Assembly: GCA_019009955.1 (NCBI GenBank)
Contig: CM032228.1
Span: forward strand, 100,189,001-100,253,000
DNA from: Riptortus pedestris
Lineage: Eukaryota; Arthropoda; Insecta; Hemiptera; Alydidae
DNA: 64,000 nucleotides
Reading direction: 5' to 3'
Shown here: positions 35,292-47,460 of the stretch, in pieces
Numbering within the stretch: position 1 is the first letter of the stretch
Layout of the letters: the number at the start of each line of letters is the position of its first letter
Translations under genes and position numbers: made by a program
The notes under the pieces: generated by a model
Seen by the model: only the letters and a program-made list of their open reading frames with translations
What the model was told of the DNA's origin: nothing
Database searches by the model: none

Positions 35292-35879
35292 TATGACCAG
35301 ATATACTACTGCACGCACAATAAACAGACCTAATATGATCCACTATTTGGAACCAATGGATATGAAAAATTTTTTGAAGATGGCATCAGGAGGGAGTAGA
35401 ATCGCAATCAATAGCTAATTTCAATTAAGGTAAAACTAAAACTAAAAATGGCTGGTAAAGCTTATTGGACATACCCTAAAGCTAAATAAAAATGTTTTTG
35501 ATTTAAGATTACTGAGATAGGACCAGAACTTGAAGTCATTTATTAAAGATTTCATGTATTTCTTGGTAGCTTCCGACTGAACATGTTATTTCAATTACAA
35601 GGAACTTTCTTTATATCTAGATCATGACGATTTCCTAGATCTATATTTTTTTAGGAGAATGAAGTTTAAATGAAATATGCCTTTGGCAAAAAAAAAAAAA
35701 AAAAACAAACAAAAGATTATGTGTTAGCAGGCAGATCTCATAATATAAAACGGAATAAAACAATTGTTAGTTCTGAACCCCGAAATTTACTTCTACGTTC
35801 ACGAAGACGTTCTTAAGAATGATTTGTGCAATTTACTTGAATGCAATGATTTATATGCTATGGGAATGTGTATATTATA

Positions 35880-36170
35880 GTGGGTAACAAGAGATGATGC
35901 ACCTAAGCTACGTAGAGATAAATGAGATCATTGTGCCAGAATGATGGCTGGAATGAAGTAGTCATCATTGATATGACGTAGTAAATGGGGAGGTTTAGTG
36001 GAGTACATAAATGGGCGTAGGAGGGGGAGAGAGGCAGGTATTTAGATGCCAACAATTACGTACGCTAGAGTAAGGCCGATCCCCCACCGCCCACTATATC
36101 AAGCACTATTCCTTCATTCATCTAATCCACTCACTCTATATACACACAACACAGTCCCTCCCTGACCAAC
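35880..36170. other. Purine-to-pyrimidine GC island 9
   Basis: GGCGTAGGAGGGGGAGAGAG left; CCCCCACCGCCCAC and ATCCACTCACTC right; switch near 36080. Confidence 0.65.
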
Positions 36171-36557
36171 GTATTTCCCTTATAGTAATATTTCGTGTAC
36201 AGCAACTATACTTTACTAACCAATGAAAAAAGAATAATTCTGACGATAGGAAACGAAATCTGAAAATGTTAAAATTTACCAAGTTAGGTCACAACCATTC
36301 TTGACCAAAAATCATTCCTATTATAAAATTACATTAATTAACAAAGGTATTTTTTAATATTACATTTTGCTCACTCCCTGTAAACTAAAAACTCGAAAAT
36401 GAATCAAATGCGTAAAGATTTTACACCTAATGGAATGACACACAGACGGTCACATAACTATTGTCTTTTCTCTATTTCGTTCATAGTAAAACCCCTATAC
36501 TAACAAGATCAAATGAGGAATTTAGTGAAATAGTAGCTTGTTTGTCGACAATGATAA

Positions 36558-36793
36558 ATTACCAAACAATTATAGAATATTTAATTTGCAATAAGAGTTG
36601 TTCTATATACCTTTTTTGATCCGACGTATAATAACGGAGATATTAAGAATTTTCTACATTCCCCTCCCCCTGTCCAATTTTAGTCGTCATCAAAGTTGAA
36701 CTTTATTTTTGCATATGACGTTTAAATATTAAGTTAGGCAACGATTAAACAAAAATTACGACCGCTAGAGCGTTAACACACCACACACACACA

Positions 36794-36836
<43 letters not shown>
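36558..36836 (+). mobile_element. HINE-L middle part, 3'-truncated after the microsatellite
   Basis: Core from AATTATAGAATATTTAATTTGC through CGCTAGAGCGTTAACACACC and a (CA)n(TA)n slot (36783-36836); the 3' module is absent. Confidence 0.72.
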
Positions 36837-36838
<2 letters not shown>

Positions 36839-37074
36839 TGTCTGATTTTTACTTTTATTAAATTTTACAGTATTCTGAACAATTGATGAACTATTGCTGA
36901 ATTTGTCAGACTAAAAGTGGTTACTATTCAATCCCAATTCGCTGTTCAAAACATTATTGTTAATAAATATCATATTGGTGGATAACATTTTCTTATTATA
37001 AACTAAGTAATATTCACAAAAAAGCAGCCCCAAACACAAAATATTTTAATCATTTAATAACCATATTAAAAATA

Positions 37075-37750
37075 TGTGCCCATTAGCCGAAAAACCAATA
37101 GAAAACGAAATAGTGCTTTTTCATTTCTGGTCTTCCTTATAACCGCCACTCCAGTTCTTTTCTAAAAATGATTATATAGCTTATAATCAAGGAATTTCTA
37201 ATACCAACCCACATACAGAGTTTTGTTGAATTCTGTTCAGTCCTTAGTGCCCAATAAAATTGTTAATTCCCGCTGTAGTTTTTAGTACGTTCCTCATTAA
37301 TATTTCGTTATACGACAAAAGTGTATATAATAAAAGTTACTCTAAATAACAAAATAAACAACTTTTGTTATGAGCATATTTGCCGAAAAACCAATAAAAA
37401 ACGAAATAGCGCTATTTTTCATTTTAGGCCTCCCTTATAATCCCCACTCCTGTTCTTACCTAGATATTTTATTAAAGCTTAAAAGGAGGAAGGTGTTTTG
37501 TTGAGTTCTGTTCAGTCATTTATACCCTTTAAAATTGTTGACTCCCGCTTTAGTTTTTAAAGTAAATCTCGTTCAATATTTGCTATAAGACAACAGTGTA
37601 TATACCAAAAGTTACTCTAAATAACAAAATAAAGAACTTTTGTTATGTGCATATTTGCCGAAAAACCAGTAGGAAACGAAATAGCCCTATTTTTACTTTT
37701 AGGCCGCCCTGAAAACCCCCAATCATGTTCGTCTCAGAGAATATTAGTAC
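37075..37750 (-). mobile_element. Helitron internal-repeat fragment in inverted orientation
   Basis: Two internal units of the Helitron family are present on the minus strand without either terminus. The left edge (GCCCATTAGCCGAAAAACC) is the reverse complement of the right edge of the element ending at 40442, and shared private changes (CCTCATTAATATTTCG, GGAATTTCTAATACCAACCC) show the two are closer to each other than to other copies. They may be arms of one large inverted repeat. Confidence 0.6.
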
Positions 37751-37795
37751 AGACAAATAGCCTATTATAGCTGATAGAATTCAGCTGATTATTTT

Positions 37796-37816
37796 TAGCA
37801 GATTTCGCTTTAGGAA
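37796..37816 (-). mobile_element. Solo HINE-L terminal hairpin
   Basis: TTAGCAGATTTCGCTTTAGG and its partner arm stand alone, with no 3' module next to them. Confidence 0.5.
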
Positions 37817-37944
37817 AATCTGCTGTACAATACTGAATTACACTCAAAGGGGTCTATAAATTTACACAGTATTGAAATCAAAGTAGTAAACTGGACGAAT
37901 GTACAGAGCTTATTTCAACGGGAGTATCTACATTTTAAAAGATA

Positions 37945-38155
37945 TGTCAGCTACTAAAGATGTAATCTTGCTGGAATTCGATTGAGAAGAAGGTTCTTGG
38001 AAATACACGTGGGTGGGGATCGAACATCCGGTGGTCGAAGGGCGGTCGGCAAGGCAAAGCTTGTCGGCAGTGTAATTAGGTCAGTATAGAACAAGGCCAC
38101 AGATCGTCTGGCCAGAGCAGAGAATACAGCTGTCACTACGCTAGTCAAACACATT
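37945..38155 (-). repeat. Possible SINE-like unit
   Basis: The minus strand has a B-box-like GGATGTTCGATCCCC and, further upstream, CTAGCGTAGTGAC. The spacing is too long for a simple tRNA head. A GC content higher than its surroundings marks it off. Confidence 0.3.
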
Positions 38156-38624
38156 ATATTTTACTATTGTTCAATTTTCTATTAGTATTTGTTGTTTACG
38201 CTGATATTCGGTGAAAAAAAGTGTTTAATAAATGAGTTCGTCACTAGATTAATTCCTATTTCCCAGTTCAAATCAAACCCTGACTTACACGACTGTTTGT
38301 TGGAACCTGAGCCCTGCTAAGGTTCCAACGAACAGGTTTGGAAATGAAAAACTTCATGAAGCTTTGCTTATGGATCGCTGATAAAAAAGGTCACAACTTT
38401 GAAGTAAAAAAGGGTTTTTAATTTTCCCTAGATGGGTAACACCCCTCTACATCTCAAATCCAAACTGTTGTTTACAGGAAACTAATTAATAGGGAACAGT
38501 AATGTATTTAAAAATTTATGCATGAAATCCCTATATACATTTCTTCCTCATTTTTCATCAAATGACGAATGGTTAAAAATAACTAACAGATCTATTTGTT
38601 GTTTAAATTCTTGGCTACATCAGC

Positions 38625-39906
38625 TAACGTCTGTTTGTACATTGATTTTTTTCTCTCGAAATTTCACGATACGGTTTTATACCATGAGTGGAGGTTTTAA
38701 GGGAGGCCTGAAATTAAAAATAGGGATTTTTCATTTCCTACTGGTTTTCCGGCTAATATGCACAAAACAAAAGTTGTTTATTTTGCTATTTAGAGTAACT
38801 TTTGTTCTACACACTTTTGCAAAGTTTGAACGAGATATACTTTAAAAACTAAAGCGGGAGTCTACAATTTTAAAGAGTACTAGCTCAGAAGCCCGGCTTC
38901 GCTCGGGAATTCATTTGAGGCTGAATGGTGATGGTATTTTTTGGCAAGGCTTTACTTTGCACAATATTTTGACATTTACTCGCCCCAGTGTATAGTGTAA
39001 ATACCCGTCGTTTCTGTGGATTTGTTAATAATAAAATTATTTTTTTATGTAAGACTTCACTGTCCTCCATATTGTCATATTTCCAGTTTCCTGTGCATTA
39101 TCCATAGATTTGAATTATTAAGCACAAAATATCAACATACATTTGAATTAATATTTCCCGGTGAGGTACCTGGTAGTTCCAAAGAATTGTTGAGCAAATT
39201 TCTCTTGTTGACTCCCGCTATCATTTTTAGCGTATAACGCCTTTATACTTCGGTATACGACGATAGTGTATATAACAAAGTGTTCTCTAAATAACAAAAT
39301 AAACAACTTTTGTTATGTTTATATATGCCGAAAAACGAATAGAAAACGAAATACCGCTGTTTTAAATTCAGACCTCCCTAACAACCCCCACTCCTACCCG
39401 TCCCTAGAAATGTTAGTATTGCTTATTATAATAAAGGCGTTTGTGCTAACACACATACCGAGTTTTATTTAGTTCGGTTGAGTCTTTTGTGTCAAATAAA
39501 ATTGTTCACTTCCGCTATAGGTTTTAGCGTATATCTAGTTTATAATTCGCTATACGAAAAAAGTGTATATAACAAAAGTTACTCTAAATAACAAAATAAA
39601 TAACTTTTGCTTTGTTCATATTTGCCGAAAAACCAATAGAAAACGAAATATCGCTATTTTTAATTTCACTTCCGTTACTCCTGCTCGTCTCAGAGGATAT
39701 TAATATAACCTAAAGTCTAAGTTGGGTTAGTAGTAATATACATACCAAGTTTCATAAAATTCGGTTCAGCCGTTTATGCGTGAAAAGGTAACAAACAAAT
39801 AAACAGACACCAAAGAAACAAAATGCAGTTATGGTGTCTATGACATGTGAAACGAAAAGTTATCGTGAAAATTCGCGAAAAAAATCAATGTACAGACAGA
39901 GGTTAC

Positions 39907-39970
<64 letters not shown>

Positions 39971-40442
39971 GATTGAACCGAACTCAACAAAACTCCGTAT
40001 GTAATTTAGTATTAACACCTCCCTCATTATAAGCTGTATTAAAATGTCTAGGTAAGAACAGGAGTGGGGGATGTATAGGAGGCCTGAATGAAAAATAGCG
40101 CTATTTCGTTTTCTATTGTTTTTTTTTTCGGCAAATATCCACGAAACAAAAGTTGTTTATTATGTTATTTAGAGTAACTATTGTTATACATACTTTTGAC
40201 TTATAATGAAGCATTAATGAGGATCGCGCTAAAAACTATAGCGGGAATTAACAATTTTATTAGGCACCAACGACTAAACGGTATTCAACAAAACTCTTTA
40301 TGTGGGTTAGTATTAGAAATTCCTTGGTTATAAGCTATATAAACGTTTTTAGAAAAGAACAGGAGTGGCGGTTATAAGGAAGACCAGAAATGAAAAGTAG
40401 GGGATAATGAATAAAAGTCTATTGGTTTTTTTGGCTAATGGG
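38625..40442 (+). mobile_element. Older Helitron-family repeat, split by a younger Helitron
   Basis: It begins with a degraded 5' end of the family (CTGTTTGTACATTGATTTTT) at about 38625, then internal repeat sequence to 38879, and resumes at 39969 with GATTGAACCGAACTCAACAA, running to 40442 (TTGGCTAATGGGC). The 3' hairpin and CTAG are missing. The two halves join at an A|T, the expected Helitron target. Confidence 0.7.
38880..39968 (-). mobile_element. Younger Helitron inserted in an opposite-strand Helitron
   Basis: The minus-strand 3' end has the GAGCGAAGCCGGG hairpin and CTAG at 38883-38880, preceded on + by A. The 5' end is a long (TA)n tract where the expected TC appears mutated (AA instead of GA on +), then T. 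It holds about two internal repeat units. No coding region. Confidence 0.8.
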
Positions 40443-40731
40443 CAGCCCTGCATTGAATATAGTCCTCACTCATTATTCTGCTAAAATATTTCCCAAGCAA
40501 ATCTACCTCAGTAATGGTTCGTAATAACTATGAATGAATACAATTCATGATTATGATTAATATTGTCAACAGATTCAATAAGTTCGCTTTAGTTGCCAAA
40601 TATTCACAGGTATATGACCTAAACACGGAGACGAGGAAACGTAAAAATATTGTGCACATATAAGCCTTGCAAAAAAAATGAAATAATACAGTTATCATTC
40701 TACATCTAATGATTTACCGAGCTTGTAACTA

Positions 40732-40837
40732 AATATATATAAAATTTTGAACGGACCTCGTTTTCGTCATCTCCTAAGTAAGATAGGGCATTTGAAGAAT
40801 AGCTCAATAGCTGATTTCCCCTAAGGGAATCCACTAA
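40732..40837 (+). mobile_element. HINE-L 3'-end-only copy
   Basis: Short (TA) remnant, 3' module with an internal deletion, and hairpin GCTGATTTCCCCTAAGGGAA ending CTAA. The left edge is the microsatellite. Confidence 0.75.
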
Positions 40838-41129
40838 TATGTAAATGAAATGCAATATTTACGCTTTCAGAAGTAGTAACATGTAAGAAGTTTACATACA
40901 AGATAGAATCGTTTTAAGTGGAAGTTGTATGGAAGGTCAGAAAACACAATAGTGAATATTCTAAGGTTTGTTTCTAATACCAAGTTAGGAAAAATGATCT
41001 GTACCTTTAACAGGGGTGGAGAAACCTCACAATTTAGCCCCCTCTCCCTAATGGTCCGTATGATATTCGGAGATCGCCGGAATTCTGATCAGTTTACTTA
41101 GCTCCTGCCAGACAATTTGTTGTCCCTCA

Positions 41130-41365
41130 AAAGAGAAATTGAGTGAAAAGGATAGGATGGAAGAGAGGATCGAGACCTGGACTGACTTCTTGTTGAGTAG
41201 AAGGTTGTGGGAGTGAGGGAGAGATGTGAATGGAGCTGACCTCGGCTGGCTCTTCTCTCTCCCATTGACTGGCTCTCTGCCACAGCCGTCTACTGCCGCT
41301 AGTATAGCATAGTCTCAACACCACTTCTTCACGAGCTACCCTCTTCAATATGCTTCCCTAACCAT
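41130..41365. other. Purine-to-pyrimidine GC island 10
   Basis: GGATGGAAGAGAGGATCGAG and GGGAGTGAGGGAGAG left; CTCTTCTCTCTCCC and ACCCTCTTC right; switch near 41240. Confidence 0.65.
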
Positions 41366-41464
41366 TTCATTCAATAACCTTAGGTCCAGCTATCCACGTA
41401 CAAAATCAAACTATTCTATGACAGCCTTTTGCTAATTTTTTTGACTTTATTGGAATATATATTT

Positions 41465-42345
41465 TTATTAAAGGAAATTACCTATTGAGGTTGTAAGCAG
41501 ATGCGATTTTCAAAAATTTTCTCAAATAACCATCGATCACGGAAATGAAATCCCTTCAAAATTAATAATAATGTATATACTTGTTACCACTCTAGCGGTC
41601 GCAACTTTTGGGTATCAAACCAAACTCGAAATGAAAGCGTTTCATGCAAAACTAAAGAAAAAGTTCGTAAAGGGCTACAATTAGACCCCAGGGGAGGGGG
41701 GAGGGGTTTAGAGGATGGAAACGAAAATTCAAAATATCAACGACGTTATGAATCAGATTGAAAATTTGTATATAATCAATCTTGACGCAAATTTTATTCA
41801 ACATCTATAAATGTTGATCTACACACTTTTTCTCTATCTCAAATATTAACCGAGATATTTGCATTGTTTAGTCATCGCATGTTACAATAAGCCAATATAC
41901 CACGAAACATTTTTTTTAATGGTTTAAATATCAAATAATATTTTCAACGGTTCTTAAGTATGTTAAGTGTCATCAAATACGTTGCATATGGCGTCATCAA
42001 TAAAGATTTAACGTTCTAGATTAAATGCTTATTTATCACACTCTATACTCGATATTTAACAGTTTCTATTCATTCAACGCAAGTGATCATAACCTTTAAA
42101 GCGACAACCAGGCCAGGAGAGGGGTTTGGGTTTGGAGAGACCGACCATGTTAAAACATTCCATTTTCTACAATTGTTCAACAGGTTTTTTTTAAATCGGG
42201 AATATAAGTGAGTTATTAGTATATTTATGTTTTCAACTTTAAGTAAACTCCCAATTATAATAGTTCGATTTTAGCTTTATGTAACTGAGTCTCTAAAAAA
42301 CCCATTTCCAGTGTGTCATTCCCAGCACTTGGGAAACCTCCTTAG
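41465..42345 (-). mobile_element. HINE-L copy with two tandem core units
   Basis: Decayed hairpin (GGAAATTACCTATTGAGGTT), 3' module, CTCTAGCGGTCGCAAC box, G-run near 41695, a first core unit, then a second starting at about 42045 (CTATACTCGATATTTAACAG). It ends in a weak 5' module (CACTTGGGAAACCTCCTTAG). Confidence 0.68.
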
Positions 42346-42794
42346 TCCTAGGACTTTTATCTTTAGAATAAAAAATTGAAAAAGGCCTTCATAAGATATT
42401 GACAGTTAATCTTATAATTAAGGGAAATTATAACGTTTGAACATATAAACTCATTTTGTTTGAAACTTCATAAGTCAATTAAGTGAGTTACCTCAGCCGC
42501 CTGGTGAAACTGAAACTTTGATATCTTTTACATTTGCCTACGGCTATCAACACCAATTGTTTGCAAATCGTCAGGCCGCAAAAAAAAATCACACTGTTTA
42601 AAACAGATCTTCATTATTTCAAGAATTAGGTGAGCAGGAGAAGATGTGTAACAGGTTACAAGGCACACTTCACCAACGAAAGAAACTTTATTTCCCGAAC
42701 TAATAACTGCACTGGGCAAGTTTCATTTGGAAATTCTCAAAAATCTTGGAAAAAAGTGGGTGTGGTGAGCAGAAAGGTTGAAAGAGAAATGTAT

Positions 42795-42962
42795 TTGGGG
42801 AGCGGCGGTTGTGTAGAGGGTAACGCACGAAGTTACATATACCACCCCAATACTAGAGATGCATAGTTCAAACCACAGGATTGCATTTCCATCAGTTCTC
42901 CTGTGACCACTGAGCATCGTGAGGCAATTGCTCAGCTGCTTGAATAAAGATTTTAAATTGTT
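42795..42962 (+). mobile_element. Probable tRNA-derived SINE, divergent
   Basis: GGCGGTTGTGTAGAGGGTAAC is A-box-like and CATAGTTCAAACCACAGG B-box-like, at tRNA-like spacing. The tail ends TTGAATAAAGATTTTAAATT. The body is not shared with the other SINEs here. Confidence 0.5.
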
Positions 42963-43149
42963 TTTGAAAAGTATTTCATTTTTACAAGTACGGCCATTTT
43001 ATATATAAAATGAAACCAACAACAAAAGGCGCAAGTTTACCCTTCTAAGTCAGGAAAAATGCAAATTCATACAATAGTCATAATTACTGAAAATGAATTA
43101 AAGAATTCGGTGTTTAAAAAAATATCTGAACTTTGTATTGTTTCCAGTT

Positions 43150-43717
43150 TTAGTAGATTTCCCTTGAGGGAAATCAGCCATTGAGGTTGTACTCATGACG
43201 CGATTTTCAAAAATGTTCTTCAATTGAGGTCCGTTCAAAATTATATATATTTGCCTGTTAACGCTCTAGCGGTCGCAATTTCTGCTTGATCGTTACCAAC
43301 TCGGTACTTAAATGTTTTATGTAAAATAAAGATCAAGTTCGCTAATAGCTGAAATCGGACGAGCGGGACGGGGGGGGGGTTAGACGGGAGGATTTTCGAA
43401 AATTCGAAATATCTCCGTTACTATACGTCGGATCAAAACATTGTATAGAACCAATCTTATTGCAAATTAAATGTACAATAAATATTGTTATATACACTTA
43501 TTCTCTATCTTGAATATTAACCGAGATATTTGCATTTTCATGAATTGTGTGCGGTTACGGTCGAGAGGAGATCGGCTAACTTCGGTACTAGTCGTGAGTT
43601 TCCGTCTAAAGCTAGTTCGGCCGTTTCCGTAACTGTTCGGCTCTCGTAAAATTTTTCTATTATAAAACTTCACGTGGGGAATCTGCTTAGTTTCCGCAGC
43701 CTCTGCTAGACGAACTA
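43150..43717 (-). mobile_element. HINE-L, near-complete copy
   Basis: TTAGTAGATTTCCCTTGAGG hairpin, partly deleted 3' module, short slot, CTCTAGCGGTCGCAATT box, G-run at about 43370, core, and a degraded end (GTTTCCGCAGCCTCTGCTAG). Confidence 0.82.
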
Positions 43718-43719
43718 TT

Positions 43720-43990
43720 GATAGAAAGAGGAAGCATATGTTATTTTATTTTTACTTTATACGTTGATTTGGAATATGTGATGAGATACTTTGAGTTGGA
43801 GAAATGTCTGATGAACACTATGATTTATTATTAGACGATTTGTTGTTAGTTTGATGAAACCATAGGAATAGTAGATAGGAGGGAGGGGAGGGCAGCTACC
43901 TTAGCCAGCCTGCCTTCACCCACTTACCACCACCGGCTTGTCAACCTTGGCAATTCAAACAACCACAATTCACTATCAATCTCAAACGGA
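43720..43990. other. Purine-to-pyrimidine GC island 11
   Basis: AGATAGGAGGGAGGGGAGGG left; CCTGCCTTCACCCACTTACC right; switch near 43900. Confidence 0.6.
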
Positions 43991-44563
43991 AATTTATCTA
44001 GTTTTAGTACTGTAATATTTTACATAAGATTAGTTCAGATGTTCATCTATTACTATTATTTATTTTCTATTAGAATAATCATTCATGTCTAATCGAACAA
44101 TCCGTCCTTTTTCACCGTATGAATACTTACATGATATCCTACTAAATTCTGAAAAAAAAACCCAAACATGTAAACAACAGATACAAGTCAAAGCCAAGTA
44201 TATGTACAACATACTTTTAACATTTTAATATATCATTACCATTACATAGCTCAACAACGCACAGATAACGCCATTTGTTGTAAGCCTTTCATTCAGTACA
44301 TCATTGATTTAGCACGTTAAAAATGTACGAGAATGTGTTAAACAATAGCCCCTTTTCGAAATTGCAAGGTCAACATAAATAAGTTGTTTTAAAAAAGAAT
44401 TAGAAGTATATTAAAATTGTTCAAAAATTCGAAGAAGCAATGCAGGGAGCTAAATTATCTGATATAGTCAAGATATGTTGTGAATGTGTAACTCTCAGAA
44501 TCGTGAGCAAATCTGTTTTACATTTTGCCATAATGTGTACATGTTGATGAATTTTACAATTTG

Positions 44564-44566
<3 letters not shown>

Positions 44567-44597
<31 letters not shown>
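44567..44597. repeat. (TA)n microsatellite
   Basis: About 15 TA units with no visible HINE-L sequence beside it. Confidence 0.9.
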
Positions 44598-44599
<2 letters not shown>

Positions 44600-44929
44600 C
44601 ATGCAACCTAACGTTATAAATGCATTCTGATTACCCCCGGATACATAATGTGGCTGAATAGCACTAGACATAAAAATACCTACATAAGCCCCTCAGATAT
44701 TAGCACATTGTCTATTCCAGAATTTATAAAACCAATATTATAAAATAAAAAACAACTAAACTGCTTTAAAGAGGTCAACTTTATCCCCCCATAACATTAC
44801 TAAATGTCGAATTGAATATAACACGAGAAAGTATTAACTCTTAGCCTAATTGGAAATAAAAGCACAGCTGTTAGTGGTGCCATGATAAAGCTATTGACAT
44901 GACAATAAGGGGAACGATTCAAGGAAGGA

Positions 44930-45130
44930 AGAGATCAACAGGTGACTCGGTAAACAGATTGTGAAACACGTGGGAGAGAGGGAACCGGGTCAGAGGCTGG
45001 TTAACGTGACGAAAACCCACCATCTCTTCTAATAATAGACCACCACGTGGTATCTAGCTGTCGCAACTCTTGCCGACCTTTACCATTCCTCTTACTTGTC
45101 TCACTCTAGAGGAATAACATTGAAATTTTT
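44930..45130. other. Purine-to-pyrimidine GC island 12
   Basis: GGAAGGAAGAGATC and GTGGGAGAGAGGGAACCGGG left; ACCCACCATCTCTTC and CATTCCTCTTAC right; switch near 45015. It contains two CACGTG E-boxes. Confidence 0.6.
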
Positions 45131-45611
45131 TTGTGTGTGTTACCTCTTGATTTTTCTTAACTCCCCCCCCCACCATTACACAAACGAATTCACCTAATTT
45201 CTTGTTTGGTAATTTACTTGCAAATTCATGATGCCAAAGGGGTTTAGCACAATAAAATGAAATTATTTTCAGTATTATCGTAAAGGGCAGAATGTGGGAA
45301 ATATGGACCGTATTATTTTACAACTAAATGAATAACGTAAATAATTTAATTAACACAAGTTGATTATTACAATTTTTGCAGGCAAGTCCTACATAATAAT
45401 ATTTCTCTTGAAGAAGAAAATCTTTTCTTCTTCCAAGAAATCATTTCCTGTTAGTAAGTATGACCTACCTTATACCGAAAATTTGATAAACTAAAAAGTA
45501 TACCAATATATAAAATTTTAGACCATACATTAATATACTAGGGTCATAAGGGTTTGGTACAACTCGATGCAACTATGGAATGTATTAAAAAAACATAAAT
45601 CAATTATTAAC

Positions 45612-45745
45612 ATGTTGTCAGAGATTTATTTAGTGAAGAACTTCCTAAATAAACTCCTCTCAAACCCTAGCTAGAAAAAGGCGTAAACCAGTCAATAACA
45701 CTTTCAAAATAGTCATCATAGCATAAAGTAGACGTTAATATCACT
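45612..45745 (+). mobile_element. SINE body fragment, older
   Basis: TTTAGTGAAGAACTTCCTAA, CCTAGCTAGAAAAAGGCG and CATAAAGTAGACGTTAAT follow the SINE body with changes. No head is present. Confidence 0.65.
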
Positions 45746-46138
45746 GTAAGTTGTTGTACCTAAAGGAGTGGTACTGTTCGAATAGTGAAACCACAAAGAT
45801 GTAACGAAACTAACAAGGGAAGATAAATAAATATAATACAATAAAAAATGTAATTACAATAAATGTTATTTATTGTAATTATAAAAAATAATGAAGAGGG
45901 GTATTCTATTCGTTCTATGTCAATAAGAGGAGAAAGGATATAGAAATCAGAAATACACACAGATATATTTTTCGTTTTATAGTTTACGGTAAATGACGTG
46001 TTATCTTTATAGACTATGAGATAAGGAGTAATATGACCGCATTTAATTACACAAAGATCATATATTAGGTGATTATAACAGAGGTAATTTATCTCCAGCA
46101 TATCCAAGCTTAGCTATTTATAAAGTCACTAGTATGTT

Positions 46139-46531
46139 CTTAGCAGATTTCCCTCAAGGAAAATTAGCTATTGAAGTTTTTGCTCAGGACTCGATTTTCT
46201 TAAAATATCTTCAAATGTTTATATAGTTGACTGTTATCTAGGGGTCGTAATTTTGTTTGATCGTTATCAAACTCGATATTTAAGCGTCTTACGTACATTT
46301 TCCTCCCCGAAAATCGCATTATGAGTAGAACCTCAATAGCCAATTTCCCCAGAGGGAAATCTGCTAAAAGAAAGATCAAGTTCGTTAATAACTGAAATAG
46401 GACCAAAAAGGGGGGGGAGTCGACATAATATTATGCAAGTTACTTGTACTTTTTTGTTTTCAGCCTTCAGTAAACCGCCACTTCTACTCTTCACAAATTA
46501 GCAATAAACCAATATACCATGAAAGGATATT
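46139..46531 (-). mobile_element. HINE-L outer copy, left part
   Basis: TTAGCAGATTTCCCTCAAGG hairpin, shortened 3' module, core interrupted by an opposite-strand terminal fragment at 46296-46367, and core downstream to about 46531, where another HINE-L is inserted. It resumes near 47336. Confidence 0.75.
46296..46367 (+). mobile_element. HINE-L 3'-end fragment inside another HINE-L
   Basis: About 72 bp consisting only of the end of the 3' module (ATGAGTAGAACCTCAATAGC) and the hairpin ending CTAA, on the opposite strand to its host. Removing it restores the host core (GTCTTACGTA then AAGAAAGATCAAG). Confidence 0.7.
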
Positions 46532-46651
46532 TTAGCAGATTTCCCTTAAGGGAAATCAGCTATTCAGGTCGTACTCATGACGCGAGTTTCGAAAAATTTC
46601 TTCAAATGTCCATCGATCCTACCCAGGAGATGACGAAAATGAGGTCCGTTC

Positions 46652-46688
<37 letters not shown>

Positions 46689-47333
46689 TATATTTGTCTG
46701 TTAACGCTCTAGGGGTCGCAATTTTTGTTTGATCGTTACGAAACTCGATATTTAACCGTTTTATGTAAAAAGACAGATCAAGTTCGTTAATGGCTGAAAT
46801 CGGACTAGAGGGAGGGGGGATTTTCGAAAATGCAAAATATCTCCGTTATTATGCATCGGATCGAAAAATTGTATAGAACCAATCGAATTGCAAATTAAAT
46901 GTACTATAAATATTGTTATATACATTTATTCTCTATCTCGAATATTAATCGAGATATTTGCATTTTTATGAAGTCTGTGGTCGGGTATAGTTCGGATTAG
47001 ATCAGCCATTTGTCATTACTCGGCTCAGGTGGAAGCTTAGGTTCTAACCTTACCTTACCTTCGTTACTTTGTGAGATTTATGCAAATACGTTCTGTTCAT
47101 CCGCCGCCCCCCTTCTTTAGTTTGGACTACTAAAATTTGAGTTATTAAATTATAAATTATTCTTACAATTTAGAAGCCGTTTCAGTTGGGAATTTATTTT
47201 AATTAACTGAAAGATTTCTCATTACCGTTTGTATTTAATCACGGTGATATTGTTACCAGTATGCAGATTTCTGTATTGTAAAACTTCACATGGGAAATCT
47301 GCTTAGTTTACGCAGCCCCTGCGTGACGGACTT
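46532..47333 (-). mobile_element. HINE-L, complete long-form copy nested in another HINE-L
   Basis: TTAGCAGATTTCCCTTAAGG hairpin, intact 3' module, (TA)n slot (46658-46692), CTCTAGGGGTCGC box, core, long 5' region and the end CGCAGCCCCTGCGTGACGGACTT. Sequence on both sides belongs to one older HINE-L copy. Confidence 0.86.
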
Positions 47334-47335
47334 TT

Positions 47336-47460
47336 TTTTTAAACTGTGAAGCCTCATATTTTAAACTTAAAATCCCAATATCGTTTTCAAAGGACCTTTA
47401 TTATATGAGTAACATGTAGATATGTCAGGTGTGACATAACTATTAAAAATTGGACAAAAT
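47336..47460 (-). mobile_element. HINE-L outer copy, right part
   Basis: Core sequence (TTAAACTTAAAATCCCAATA, GTTTTCAAAGGACCTTTATT) continues the copy begun at 46139 and then decays. Confidence 0.6.

Noticed and set aside
41098..41348. Overlapping minus-strand ORFs of 61 and 73 codons
   Set aside because: Both fall in a purine-to-pyrimidine island and have low-complexity Arg/Ser/Glu composition without motifs.
45851..45881. 14-bp hairpin with a 3-nt loop as a microRNA precursor
   Set aside because: The stem is too short, purely AT-rich and not extended by the flanks; chance is likely in this composition.
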